This document shows positions 24,801 to 39,100 of a stretch of 64,000 bases of DNA, one piece after another. The translations under genes and the position numbers were made by a program. The notes beneath the pieces are model-generated. The model did no database searches. It was not told the origin of the DNA and was given only the letters and a program-made list of their open reading frames with translations. The stretch is taken from positions 1,092,701-1,156,700 of the forward strand of contig OY744547.1 in the NCBI GenBank assembly GCA_963556195.1, given 5' to 3'. Positions within the stretch are counted from its first letter, which is position 1; each line of letters begins with the position of its first letter. Source of the stretch: Sepiola atlantica. Its lineage: Eukaryota > Mollusca > Cephalopoda > Sepiida > Sepiolidae.

Positions 24801-26784
24801 TTTTAATGTGGGGGAAATCAAGCTCACTATTAAAGGGAACTCTGGATTGTGGACAAAAATAAAAATTATCTGAGTATAGAAGGATTCCTCATTCCCTGAC
24901 CGAGGACAAAATAGATGAAGTGTCCTATCAGAACCGATACTACACTTTGATCCCAGCCATGTGTCTCGTACTAAGGTTAGACGTTTTGTGAATAACTACA
25001 AACAGGATTGCTAGAACAAAGGGAGGTAATCGCTAGCAGATCAAGGGAGAGAAGTGAGGGTCTAGTGTCTAGAATATCACACCTATGTGGTTTTTTTTTT
25101 CATTTTATTTTTTTCGTCTTCCTTGTGTTTCATGGTTAGACATTTTGTGAATAACTTCCAACTTCTGCCTGTTGCCATTTCGCTTATGCCGTTCGCTAAG
25201 AACAGGCCGTCATCAAAGGATACCCCCCCCCATGTCTTAAGCGGCATACCACCATCGACATCAATGTTGGACATACTTTGGTGCGTTTCAGATGAATGCC
25301 AGTGGGTTACGTGACCGTAGCAGTTCAGCCGTCGTTGTGCAATGCAATTTCTCATGGAAACTTTTACAGTGAGACCGGCAATTTTCTTCCATCCGGCGCG
25401 TTCACGGATTTTGAAACGCTGCAAAATAGATATTCTTCTTTTGTAAATAAATTTAGTGCGATTTTTCGGTTGGATGATGGAAAAGGATTGAGAACTATTA
25501 TTAATTCCACAGGACGACTTGACAGATATTTGTTGATATTGGACTTGAAATCAACCATGTTTTAGTCTGTAAGGAAACATTCCCACGGTAACGTGTTCCA
25601 CAAGTGGGAAGTTCTTGGAAAGAAACTCTGTTCATGGAAGTTCCGTTTGATTTTAGGTACACGGAGGAAGAAAGGAGAGTTCTTTGCAGTGTTGGTAGAA
25701 AGACGAGTGTTTGCTGAGAAGGTCTTATGAGGGGTGGGTGGGCTAAAGCTTAAAGCTCAGTCGAGCATCTCCCATGGAAATATCGGTAAAGTAGGGAAAG
25801 ACAAACAACATCTGTTCTGTGAGAAAGAGGCTTCAGGTAAAAGAAGAGATCATCTCCCACTAGATTACGAAGTCGATTTCGTACTGCGTCAAGGCAAGAA
25901 GTGTCACATAAGACATTTCTGTTTGTTGCATGTTCACCCTATTAGTTGTATGTTTAAATGCCCATCCAAACGCTATGCTTGCCATGGTTAAAAAGAGAGA
26001 GAAAGCTCTTTTTTATTTACTGCGTGACATCATTGAAGAGTTCTATATTAATGAGATAACTTATAACTGAGATATTAGGTTGTTACAATAATAAAGGAAC
26101 ATTGACGCAACCCAGCTCCAAAATTAGGGGAGCATATACAGGCTTATTGGAAATGGCTCCCCTCCAGGCTATTAAAAAAATAAAAAATAAACACTGCTTG
26201 TTCTGCCACAAAAAGGCATTTCTGCTTGTTGCAATAATATAACTTTATTTTTTTTCTTTGTCTTAGGGTCGGACATACACTTACAGTTCCTGTCGGCATG
26301 CTTTCCTCCCGTTACCGGTCAAGTTTTATGAACCTTGCTATGAATCCCTCGTGTGTTTGGTGGATCTCACTTTGGACACCGTAACTCGGAAAGTAAGGCA
26401 TTTTTGTTTTATTAACTTCATTAACTGGTGTGGCCACGTCACCCGCCATTATCCATCCGAAACGCTTGGAAGTTTGTTTCACATAAATGACGATGGCTCA
26501 AAGCCACGTGGTAGGCCGCTTAAGACATGGAGAGAATCAGTTGATGACAACTTGATCCTGACGGGTGGTACGAGTGAAATGACAATGGACAGGAAAAGTT
26601 GGAAGTCATTCACGAAACGTCTAACCTCAAGCTTGAGCCAAGAAGACGAAAAATAATAATAATAATTAGTGATAATAATAATGATAATAATAACAATAAT
26701 AATAATAATAATAATAATGATAATAATAATAACAATAATAACAATAATGATAACAATAATAATAATAATAATAATGATAATAAC

Positions 26785-26816
<32 letters not shown>

Positions 26817-29761
26817 TAATAATAATAATAATGGTAATAATAATCATGATAATAATAATGATGGTAATAATAATCATGATAATAATAATAATGGTAATAA
26901 TAATCATGATAATAATAATGATGGTAATAATAATCATGATAATAATAATGATGGTAATAATAATCATAGTAATAATAATCATGATGATAATAATAATGAT
27001 GGTAATAATAATCATGATAATAATAATAATGGTAATAATAATCATGATAATAATAATAATGGTAATAATAATCATGATAATAATAATAATGGTAATAATA
27101 ATCATGATAATAATAATGATGGTAATAATAATCATGATAATAATAATGATGGTAATAATAATCATGATAATAATAATGATGGTAATAATAATCATAGTAA
27201 TAATAATCATGATGATAATAATAATGATGGTAATAATAATCATGATAATAATAATAATGGTAATAATAATCATGATAATAATAATAATGGTAATAATAAT
27301 CATGATAATAATAATAATGGTAATAATAATCATGATAATAATAATGATGGTAATAATAATCATGATAATAATAATGATGGTAATAATAATCATGATAATA
27401 ATAATAATGGTAATAATAATCATGATAATAATAATGATGGTAATAATAATCATGATAATAATAATGATGGTAATAATAATCATGATAATAATAATGATGG
27501 TAATAATAATCATAGTAATAATAATCATGATGATAATAATAATGATGGTAATAATAATCATGATAATAATAATAATGGTAATAATAATCATGATAATAAT
27601 AATAATGGTAATAATAATCATGATAATAATAATAATGGTAATAATAATCATGATAATAATAATGATGGTAATAATAATCATGATAATAATAATGATGGTA
27701 ATAATAATCATGATAATAATAATGATGGTAATAATAATCATAGTAATAATAATCATGATAATAATAATAATGGTAATAATAATCATGATAATAATAATAA
27801 TGGTAATAATAATCATGATAATAATAATAATGGTAATAATAATCATGATAATAATAATAATGGTAATAATAATCATGATAATAATAATGATGGTAATAAT
27901 AATCATGATAATAATAATGATGGTAATAATAATGATGGTAATAATGATTCATAATAATGATGATGATAATAATGATAATAATGATAATAATATCATAATG
28001 ATAATAATTAACAATTTTTAATCAGAGAAGAAGTGGTCGAATGGTTTCTACTGAGTGTCGGCAAGCAATTAAAATATTAAAGTAAGAATGTTTCATTCTT
28101 ACCCGAGGAAGCAGAAATGAGTTAAGAGATTGCATAATATGACTGTACACAATGTCGCTGTCTTCTATGCATACACGGAAAACTAATGTACGCACATTGA
28201 ATGCATATATGTGTCAACTGTCTGCCAAGCTCCAGCCCTTGTCACATCACTACATCGTTGCATCTCTGTGCTTGTTTTATAAGTACTTCCACAGAAAGTA
28301 AGCAATTTTTGTTTTATTAACTCCATTAGCAATTTTCACTCGAAGAAGAAGAGGTTGATTATTGGGACGACTATTCTCATCTTGATTGTTATATTCACAA
28401 CATTTCGTCCGATTTAACTTCCAAACTTATTTAGGTGCATCTAGCTAACTCACACCCACATTCATGCATTCTCATTGTTGTGAAGCATGTGCGAGTGGTG
28501 AGATATAAATATGAAGAAATAAATGGATGAAAACGATTCTATGGCGATCAACAACATGAAATGATTTATTAACAATTTTACAACTGAAAGAATTCTTATG
28601 AATGAGGAGGGTTTAATTGTCTGTTGCTGAGCCGATTTAATTAAGTTTATTTTAGGGTTTTTTTTTTGTAAATGTTTAACCCATTAGTGCCCAAATTTTT
28701 TTCCTTAAATCTTTTGTGAATACAATATTATATTTAAGCAAAATTATTTTCAAAGCTTTACTTTTCATTTTTTTTAACATAGTTCACCCCCAAACAAGGC
28801 AAGTTGCCACTGTAGACGTAAGGGACTACTGAGAATTAGGGTGAAAATTTTTGGATTCATCCTTAATTGGGAGCTGTGTAACGAGATGCTTGTTCACTTG
28901 ACTTTATAGAATACTTAAAGCATTCAGTTATACTATACTAGCAAGACCCGTGTCCCAGCGTTGCCCGGGGGGAATCATTCATTTATACTATATACAGGGT
29001 GGGCCAAAATAAGGGTCCTATCTTTAAATTTGAATAACTTGAATTTGAATAACTTCCACAAAATAAAAGTTAAACTCACCAAACTTTATGTGTGTGTAGA
29101 CTGACCCTTCCGAGATTTTTTGAAATAAACAAAACAAATTTTAGCCGAAAAACACTTCTTAAAACTTACAAAAACTAAAGTATTGTTTTTTACACTGTTT
29201 TGAGTTTTTTAAGCAAAAATAATGTTTTCTAAATGAGGGTACGTTCCTTAGGGCTAATACGGCTCATGCTTGCTTCGGAAGGGGTCCTTTACTTATTCTA
29301 AAAAAAAAAAAATTTTTTTAAATCAATAAATAAAAAAGTTATGAATTTTTTAAAATAGGACCCTTATTTTTTCCCACCCTATATAAAAATGAGGGTTGGT
29401 TATAAGGACTACTTATCAAAATAGTTTTTGATTGAATAATAGATGAAACTGATTGTATCCTTCCACTCTAGATTTTCACGATATTCTGAAAACTGAGATA
29501 TCAGTGCTGCCAATATACATCAGACAGTAGGTGTAATATTTGAAAGACGCTCCAATCTTTATGACTAACTATAGATATCTCTGAAAAAAATACACACGTT
29601 GCTGAAATATGGTTAATTATCCTTCTGGTCCTAAAAAAATTACCATGGGCGCTAATGGGTTAAGGGCTTAAATTTACATTTCTGTAGACGAAACAGTAAA
29701 AAAGTAAAAGCACCCCCCCCACCTCTATTGATTACATTGTTTTTTTTATTTATGTTATTTG

Positions 29762-29793
<32 letters not shown>

Positions 29794-32700
29794 CAGACTT
29801 GCTCTCTCTCTCTTTCTCTCTCAATTAATTCTAACCCTAACCCCCTCCCACCTCCATTGATTACATTATTTTATACTTACATAATTTCTCGCTGTCTTTT
29901 TAATTTTTTTTTTCAGATTGCTCCTCATGCTCCGCCCGGCGTGTGGGTAACCAGTACAGACATGATGCTATCTGTCCCAGAAAATGCAGGTAATAACAAA
30001 ACATTATTTACTAGCTGTCACGACCCAGTGTTGCCCCGGCTTTTTTTACTTTTATTTATTTTTTTTTGTCAGAAAAATATTTATACTGTAGCAGTTATAT
30101 AGTTGCGAGATATTTTCTTTTGCGCTAGCTTGTTCTCACTCACGGAGTGATTGATACGTTGTCCAGCCAGATCACTTTTGCGTGGGAGGCACTTCCGCTA
30201 AACCTTTTCCTTCAATTTTTTAACAGTTTTAAAACGTCAAGGTGACAAGACGTTATAGTCCTGTCTCACCCTTAGCCACAATCTGGGCGAGGCGAGATGA
30301 AAAACCCATATCTACTGACTCAACATATTTTTTTGTATTCTTATCTACATAACTTTTTCCCGACCATGTTTGTTATGTTTGATGAAACTATAAATAAAAT
30401 TGATTTAAATTGTAAAAGAAAGATTGTCCTTATAACCAAATTATGGTAATCCGTTATTCTTCATGCCCAATTAGCAATTAAGCTATGCAGAGGCGTCCGC
30501 GTTTCATCACCGTAGGAAATCGTCAGGCTAAAATGTATGGAATTCGTGTTATTGAGTGTTTTTATATATCCGCGTGGTGTTTAGTTTAGTTAGCTAACCA
30601 ATCAGATTCATTGTTATTCCCTCACCCGGGTTAATGTTTTCATTAGCCAATGGCGAAATTTTTACTCGAAATGGTTCCTCATTAAATATTATTAAAAAAA
30701 CAAAAACAACATAAAACCATTTTCACCACCTATACATAATTTTTTACTACGAAACTTTAAACTACACCCTTATACATGTCTGTTGTGTTGCTGAAACTGT
30801 ATGAATAAAATTGATTGTTAATGAATTGTGTTTATGAATAAAATTGATTGTTAATGAATTGTTTATGAATAAAATTGATTGTTAATGAATTGTGTTTATG
30901 AATAAAATTGATTGTTAATGAATTGTTTATGAATAAAATTGATTGTTAATGAATTGTGTTTATGAATAAAATTGATTGTTAATGAATTGTGTTTATAAAT
31001 AAAATTGATTGTTAATGAATTGTGTTTATGAATAAAATTGATTGTTAATGAATTGTGTTTATGAATAAAATTGATTGTTAATGAATTGTGTTTATGAATA
31101 AAATTGATTGTTAATGAATTGTGTTTATAAATAAAATTGATTCTTAATGAATCGTTTATGAATAAAATTGATTCTTAATGAATCGTTTATGAATAAAATT
31201 GATTCTTAATGAATTGTGTTTATGAATAAAATTGATTTAAAAGAAGTTTGTCCTTATAACTAAATTATGATAATCCATTTTTATTCATACCCAACAAGCC
31301 GAGAGGATAGATATCTATGCAACAACCCTTTCCTCATACAATTCACAACTTTTCTTCATTCCCTACAAATAGGACATTTCTACAAATTGGTGATCTTGAC
31401 TCCGAACTTTGCACCTTTTTTGAATGGTGGCATCTCGTTCTTTTGTACAGTTTTTTTATGGGATTAACAGACGTGTGGAGCTCTGAGAAATTTACGTTGC
31501 ATCTGACCGTTTTTATGTATTTATAAAGATTAGAAAAATAAAAATTTCCTCGTACCAAAACAGGGCCTCTCTACAAATTGTTGACTCCGACTACAAACTT
31601 TGTGCCCTTTATTTGAGTAATGGCATCTCATATTTTCTTATGGTTTTATCATGGAATTACTTAAGAGCGGAGACGTGGGGAGTGCTGAGATTAAATACAA
31701 TATTTTTGGAAAGATAATTCGATGAAGAAATCGGTTTTGAAATATAATTGATTTTTTAGATAGACTTGTAATTCATCTGACACCTCCCCTTTGACCTTTG
31801 TGCTATTAATGTTTTTGTCGTGACCTGACCTGTGTTGGATTTGCATGGTTTTGGATGTGTGACACTATGAATGCAGCAAAGGTCGGGCTGGTCAGGAATA
31901 GGAAATGACTCATGAACGCACACAAAAGAAAATATGGGAGTGGTCAATTTCTATTGTTCGAGGTCTTATCGGTGACTAAGACAAAAGAGATAATATATTT
32001 AGGAGTGACAATGTTTCATGACATTTGACGACAGTGGATTAGTTTTACGACAGGTGACGTTTTACAGCAAAAGAGTAGAAAAGTTTTGGACTAAGAAAGA
32101 AGACGAACAGTTAGGGATCGAACCTCCGCAGAGAGCAGAGCGGACCGGAAAACGATGAGATGAGCTGATGACTTGAGTAACGACAATGGGGGTCTCGACA
32201 GTCCGCGACGGTGTCACACACACTCATAGTTCCAACTAAATTATACACAATGTATATGTGTTTGTGTTCTTTCTCGAGAGTTGTGTTTCTTTTATTTAAC
32301 TTGTGGACCAGTGCTGTGCCCTCGACGATTCGTCAGTGGATAGACGACTTGGCTAGACGATAAAGACAAGAAGAAGGCCACGGACACACAACGTTGGGGT
32401 TGACGGTCGTCGAGTGGGGCAGCATGGTTCTATAGATACAAATTGACCTCCGAAGTAAAATCTTCAGTTGAGCCCTAGGTTCTTCCTTCCGCATGATTGG
32501 TCGAATAGTATTTCCAGTGGGAGAACAAACCATTTCTCATGTTTTAGATGTTGGTTTCTGTGAGGGTTGTAACTGATCTACATATCGAGCCCAAACAGAA
32601 GACTGCACACTAACGTACTAATCGGACGTCTTTAATACTTTTGATTTTTGTTAAATCTTCTATGAAAAATGTCCTTCCCAACATCTGTCACTACTGAATA

Positions 32701-35700
32701 ATATTTATTCATAAAATATTACAAAATGTGGCACAAGGCTGAGAAAGTGGGCTGGAAAGAATGTAGATCTAACAAACCGTAATTAACTTAACTAGTCACA
32801 ATCACTAAAACAAATTCACTTCATGGTTAACCTACTTAACCCCCAAAAATAACAATATAAATAATACCGAATTGCAAATGGCTGCCCCCACAGTTTCTTA
32901 TATAGTAATAAGGGGCAGATAACTCATGGTACTTCCTGTACCATGGGCAGATAACTCCCGTTTACTATCTCAACACAGAAGTAGATAACTCCTTCACCAA
33001 TACATACCCCTCCCCTACACCCGTCTCACTCATGTTTTTGAGTTTTTGAAAACTGTTTTGTTTTTTTAGCAATTAAAAATTTTAAAAAAAATTTGAAATA
33101 GTCGACATTACAGCCAGTGTCAAAATTGAGTAGCACCGAATTTGAATGAAAGCCACGACCAGACAATCATGGCCGATGAACTGCACAACTACAAGTTCAT
33201 AACCGCATGCGAAGAGATGACGTATTACAACTGCAACTTTGCCACCACTACTACTAACATGTCAACAACAACACAGCTGTTTACATGCGCGGCCATCATT
33301 TATTTACGAGACAAAGATTTGCGCCCTCACTATATTACATTTAAACGCATTCGTCAGATTAAACATAAAATTTGGAAATCTTGTTTTATGGTCAGAATCT
33401 AGCGGCGTATAAAATTTTACCAAAATTAATATTATTTTTCTATTTTTGCGATTAATCTTTTTAATTCTTGCAAATGTTTTCATTATAGTCATGCGATGGC
33501 CGAACCCGCAAGCAGACGTTGGCGTTGTTACCGTTCCCAGCAGTAAAGCTTACAGTAAAGAACATGGAGTTTTCAAAATTGATCCACAGGTGATTTACCT
33601 AATTTATAGAGCCATTACTAACCAGCAGAGCGTTACCACTGTCGACCAAGGGAAAAGTCTATCAGACATGTGTATGCAGTGTGATGATGTATGGAAATGA
33701 AACCTGGCCAGCGATGGTTGAGGACATGCGTTGCATGGAGAGAAATGATATAACAATGATACGATGGAATGTGTACTGTGAGTCTTAAAGACAGGCTTAG
33801 AAGAAAAAATTTGGACAGTCTAGGGAGATGTGTGCAGAACAGGGAGACTTTGATGGTATGGCCCCGTTAAAAGAATGGATAAGAGTTCTTGAATTAGTAG
33901 ATGTAGAACAGTTGAGGTAACAAGTTCAGTTCACGGGGGAAGGCCAATGAAAACATGAGAGGAAGTAATAACAATAGATCTGAGGGAAAGAGGGATAAAT
34001 AAAAACCTGGTCAGAGATAGGTTAGTTTGGAAATCAATTTCTTAAAGCCGTCCAACACATGCCAGCATATAAAATGGATGTTAAACCAAATATGCTGATA
34101 TATAAAAGTCAATATATATAATACTAAAACTCTGAGGAACATGAATGTTTTAAGGTGAGAGAAAGAGGGTGAGTTCATGAGAGAGAGAGAATGAGGGTGA
34201 TTGAGAGAGAGAGAGAGAGAGAGAGAGAATAAGGGTAATTGAGAGAGAGAGAGAATAAGGGTGATTGAGAGAGAGAGAGGGAATGAGGCTGATTGAGAGA
34301 GAGAGAGAGAGAATAAGGGTGATTTTGAGAGAGAGAGCAAGGCTGAAATAGAGAGTAAAAGAGAGAGAGAGAGAGCAAATAAGATAAATAAAAAAAAAAC
34401 AAATGATACGACAAGCAGTGAGAGAGGAATGGAATGATGTAAATAATTAAAAGAAAGATGGAGAACCAAATGAGGAGGAGGAGAAGAGAGTCTATTATAA
34501 CATCACAATGTATTCTGAAATCCTCTGACCTTTGTCGAAAAGTTGACTATTGATTCTGTTAATTTGCAACTGTCGAATCTTTTACTTTTTTTTCACCTAT
34601 TCATTTATCTAATGTACAATGTACCAACGTTGGCCCAACGGGTCGTCTAGTATATTACTAAAACACTCAGAATTGTTTTTGTTTGTCATCGTACATTATA
34701 TTGACGTCATTATTTCTTTCAGCATTGTACAAGTTCGAAAATGAAAACATGCGATTACATAACTGTAGAATAAGTTTCTTTGCGTACAAATATTATTAAC
34801 TGGAGACGGGAACGTTACTGCATAGTGTACTCAGTTACTGTATAGTGTACTGTTACGGGAACGTTACTGTATTGTAACTGGAGACGGGGACGTTACTGTA
34901 TTGTAACTGGAGACGGGGACGTTACTGTATTGTAACTGGAGACGGGGACGTTACTGTATTGTAACTGGAGACGGGGACGTTACTGTATTGTAACTGGAGA
35001 CGGGGACGTTACTGTATTGTAACTGGAGACGGGGACGTTACTGAGTTTATACTACATAATCATTTAGTTAAAAAAAAAAAAAAATTGATCATTAATAGTT
35101 TTTATATATTGATTAAATAGCTTCTTTATTTGAAATGCTAGACTTTGGAATTCCCTCCCTGCTCCCTGTTTCCCTGACTGTACCAGCATGCAGAAATTTA
35201 AATGTAATGTGAACAAACATCATGCTACACAACACTTAGAATGCCCCCCCCCCTATAAATTTGGTCTTTAAATGAAAAGCGCACGGATTTTTCAGAGAAT
35301 GACACATGTTTCTCCAGTTTAAATTATACAAACTGCAATTTGAGCCATTAAATGACGAAATCGTGATATCTTTTATGCGGGCCGCATGTTTGACATGGCT
35401 GTACTTGCGTGTAGATCATTGGCAGAATTAAAGACTAATTTACTCTAAGGAGAGTAGAAAGTGACTAACCTGATGTTTACTTTTCTGTGTACATAAAAAA
35501 ATCAAAAACTGAATATTAAATATTAATTATTCTGTAAATGATTGATTATAATTATTCTGTAAATGATTAATTAAAATTTTGGTTTGTCATTTTTGTCTCG
35601 TTTTTTCTTTTCAGGGTTACGTAGAAGATATAAAGTATCAAGCTGATGACGACAGTCTCGCATCCTGTTCGCTGCCGTCTGGCGATTTTCTGATCGTAGG

Positions 35701-36063
35701 TATTTTTGACAACTCTCTTTTTTTTTTCCGTCCATTTTGTTTCCTTTTTCCGTTTCAGTTCTGCTTCGAAATTCATAATAAATCTGAATTAAAAAAAATG
35801 ATCTGACATCTTGATTTTTCTATGACATATTTTGGGAATTTTTGAGATAAAGATTGATAATTTATATTATTTGGACTACTGTCCTCATCTTGGATGTTAT
35901 TCTCACAACGTTTTGGCCGATGTAACCTCCAACCTTCTTTCAGGTGCATCTTGTTGAATTCATACGGAATTTTGAACTCATCATATGCTGTTTAACGTCC
36001 ATTTTACATGCTGGCATGTGTTGGACGGCTTTAAGAAATTGACTTCCAAAGTAACTTATCTCT

Positions 36064-36105
<42 letters not shown>

Positions 36106-39100
36106 TGAAAGAAGAGGGATAAACATGTACGAATGACAGATTTATTTCAACTTCAGTTGTTCAATGCAAGGAATACTCGGTAATAAAATTATGTTTATTA
36201 TTCTTTCCTTAAGCCAAGGCTTTTCAAAGATTAAAATCTTATCATCAGAGGAATTACATAGATAGATAAGTTGGCAGTGGAAAAGCCAAAATTCCAAATT
36301 TGAAAAAATATTAAGTAATGAAGAGTGAAAAATGTTTGTGTGAAAAGATATGGGGTTTGTCCAGTTGGTAAATGTCCGTTGATGAGGTGTCCAATGAAAG
36401 GAGATTTAGATGGAAAAGAAGTGTTTTCGTGAAGGCAGCATGGAAAAGCGTTCAAAAATGAAGTAACTCCAATAGTGAGATGTTGAGTTCAAATTATAGG
36501 TGGAGCGCAATTAATCGGAATTAATTATGAAAAATCGGGCCATTTTAAAAAATACTTCCGTGGGCCAAAGTAGGAATTGAAGTTGAACTGTGTACAGTTG
36601 ATGTATATACATATATGTATTATAACCTTATCTATTATTTATAATTAATGGTTCCCATATTGTATTAAATTCTATTCTAAGTCTGCTTAGTAAGTCATTA
36701 TTGTCCAACATATGTGCTGCTTCTTTGAGTCGTCTTACTCTTCACGGGTCCTGAAGAAGGCCGAAGGTTACAGCGGCCGAAACGTTGTTAGAATAACCCT
36801 CCAGATGAGAACAGTCGTCTGAATAATTAAAAAAATACAATAAAATTATGTTATCATTTATCGTGTCTCCGTGCGTACGTGTGTATTTCTCACATCAATC
36901 AACTAAAATGATCCAACCGTTAAAAGATTCTAGAAAGGATACCTGACATTGCCTGGGAAAGTATGAACAACTCTGTGTCTCCCTGTTCTTTCACTACGGT
37001 GGACCAATTCGTTAACTCCAGCAGATCATCCGTCTGACGGCTCATCGCATAAACAGCTGGAGTCTTGTTGTGTAGATAACCTGTAGCAGTAGTAGATGTG
37101 ACAGTGATCTCTTTCTTTTTGTTGCAGTCACTTTGTTCTTTTGAATAGCAGCAGTTGTAAAAGTTATTAATAATAACAGTACACAATCATTTGGGGTTTA
37201 ACAATTCTTTCGGCAATTCTCTTTTCATTACATAGGCGTTCCTCCAATTTATCCGCCATAGGGGGAAGGAGCCTTGTCCCAAACATGTCTGCTTTCCTTC
37301 GCGGTTTAGAAAACAAGAGAAAGAGTTTATCAGCTTATCCACTACGTGTCACTGAAAACTTCCTCTCTGTGACGCAACTTTCTGTACACATTAGCTTAAC
37401 TTCTAATGGAAAATTCCTGTTTCTTAATATAAACCTTATGTGCAAAACTCAGTTTTTAACACAATCACAATCAACACAACACGAATCCCAGGTTAGTATA
37501 TTGTTATCAAAATTTATTCCCCACTCAACGAAGTCGTCTCAACCGCCACATCTGTAAAATGATGTCAACCCAAATTTAGGGTCTTGATCTCCGATCTCGG
37601 CATCCTTTTTTTTCGTTTCTTATAATCACTCCAAACAAGGCACATTGCCACTGAGACATAAGGGGCTACTAAGAATTAGGGGCCGGATTTATAGGGGCAT
37701 CCTAAGTGGGAAGTTGTGCAGTGAGATGTTTGTTCACATTACATTTAAATGTCTGCATGTTGATACAGTCGAGGGAGCAGGAAGGGAATTCCAAACGCAA
37801 GCAGTTTGAGCAAAGAAGCTATTAGAGTAGAAAGCTTTCTGACATCTGGGTACCTCTACAGTGAAGGGATGGGATTTTGCTGCTTTTGGGGTTGGTTGAG
37901 GGTATTTATGTTAAGGGGACGCAAGTTCGTCGGAGCACATTCCATTGAAGTACATGCACAGCGATACAACAATGTTGTGATCGGACAGGAACTGGAACCC
38001 CTGTGGGACCTATTAGATCAGAGGCTCTTTTTTTTGGTCCTGTCTAAGAGGGAGAGACTAGTGATTGGTGCACCAGCCAAGATGTAGAAAAACCTTGGAT
38101 TAAGAGTTAGCGTTGGGGTTAATGAGGGCATATTTTAGCTTCATAATCATCATCATCATCAAATAAACTACAGAATAACAAAAAATTAATATTTTTGATT
38201 TCAATAAATATTTAATTAATCGTAATTAAAAATAAAAATTCAATGTGTAATTAATAAAGTTACATTTTGCGAGAAGAACACACACAGACGGACATGATTT
38301 TTTTTTTATTTAAATTTTGAAATTTTACTTTTATATAAATTTGTTACTATTCAATTTCCGTGGAAAGTGCTCGACTGAGCTCTAGTCTAAGGTTCCTCCT
38401 TGTAAGACATTCACAGCAAGAACTCGTTTTCTACCACAACGGGGGGAAAAATGTCTTTCTTTCTCTGTGTGCCTAGTGTCAGGTGGAATTTTTTATGAAC
38501 ACAGTTTCTATCCAAAGGCTTCCCATCTGTGGAACATGTTACCACGGGAGAGCTTCCCTGTAGACTACAACATGGTCGTCTTCAAATCCAATGTCAACAA
38601 ATACTTATGATAAACCCTCCCCCATAAGTAATTAAAATGTAATCTTTCTATTCATCGTTTTCAATCCTCTCATGATATTCTTCATCATTCAACTAACTAT
38701 TCATTCGTCTCATTACCCCTTATTCTCGAGTGTCTTGAATCGACTTTGCAATCTATTTAAAAAAATTTTTTTTATCATAGTTCACCCCTAACAAGGCAGG
38801 CCACCACTGTAGATGTAAGGGGCTACTGAGAAAAAAAAGGGGGGGGGGGTCAACCTAAATTAGGAGCTGCGCAGCGAGATGTCTGTTTACCGTAGTTTGG
38901 GGAATTGTCTCGTCTGTTCTCCACAACCCCTTTCTCACAGAAGAGACGTTGCTAGTCTTTCTCTACTCTATCATTATTTCCATGGAAGGTGGTCGACTGA
39001 GATCGTCTTGAACTTGCCTTTCTTCCTCCGTGTGTTTAACGTTAAATCGGATCTCCGTGAACAGAGCTTCTTTCCAAGAATTTTCCATCTACGGAACACG

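Noticed and set aside
26479..27954. Long ORFs of 428-475 codons in several frames (poly-Asn, poly-Ile, Tyr/His repeats)
   Set aside because: They are the AAT-derived tandem array read in different frames on both strands; no start context, splice signals or composition of a real protein.
30798..31240. CRISPR-like array (30-bp repeats)
   Set aside because: Units are contiguous with no spacers and the context is an animal intron.
34011..34469. 152-codon minus ORF rich in Ser/Leu
   Set aside because: Reads through the GA/CT minisatellite; hydrophobic Ser-Leu repeats are artefacts.
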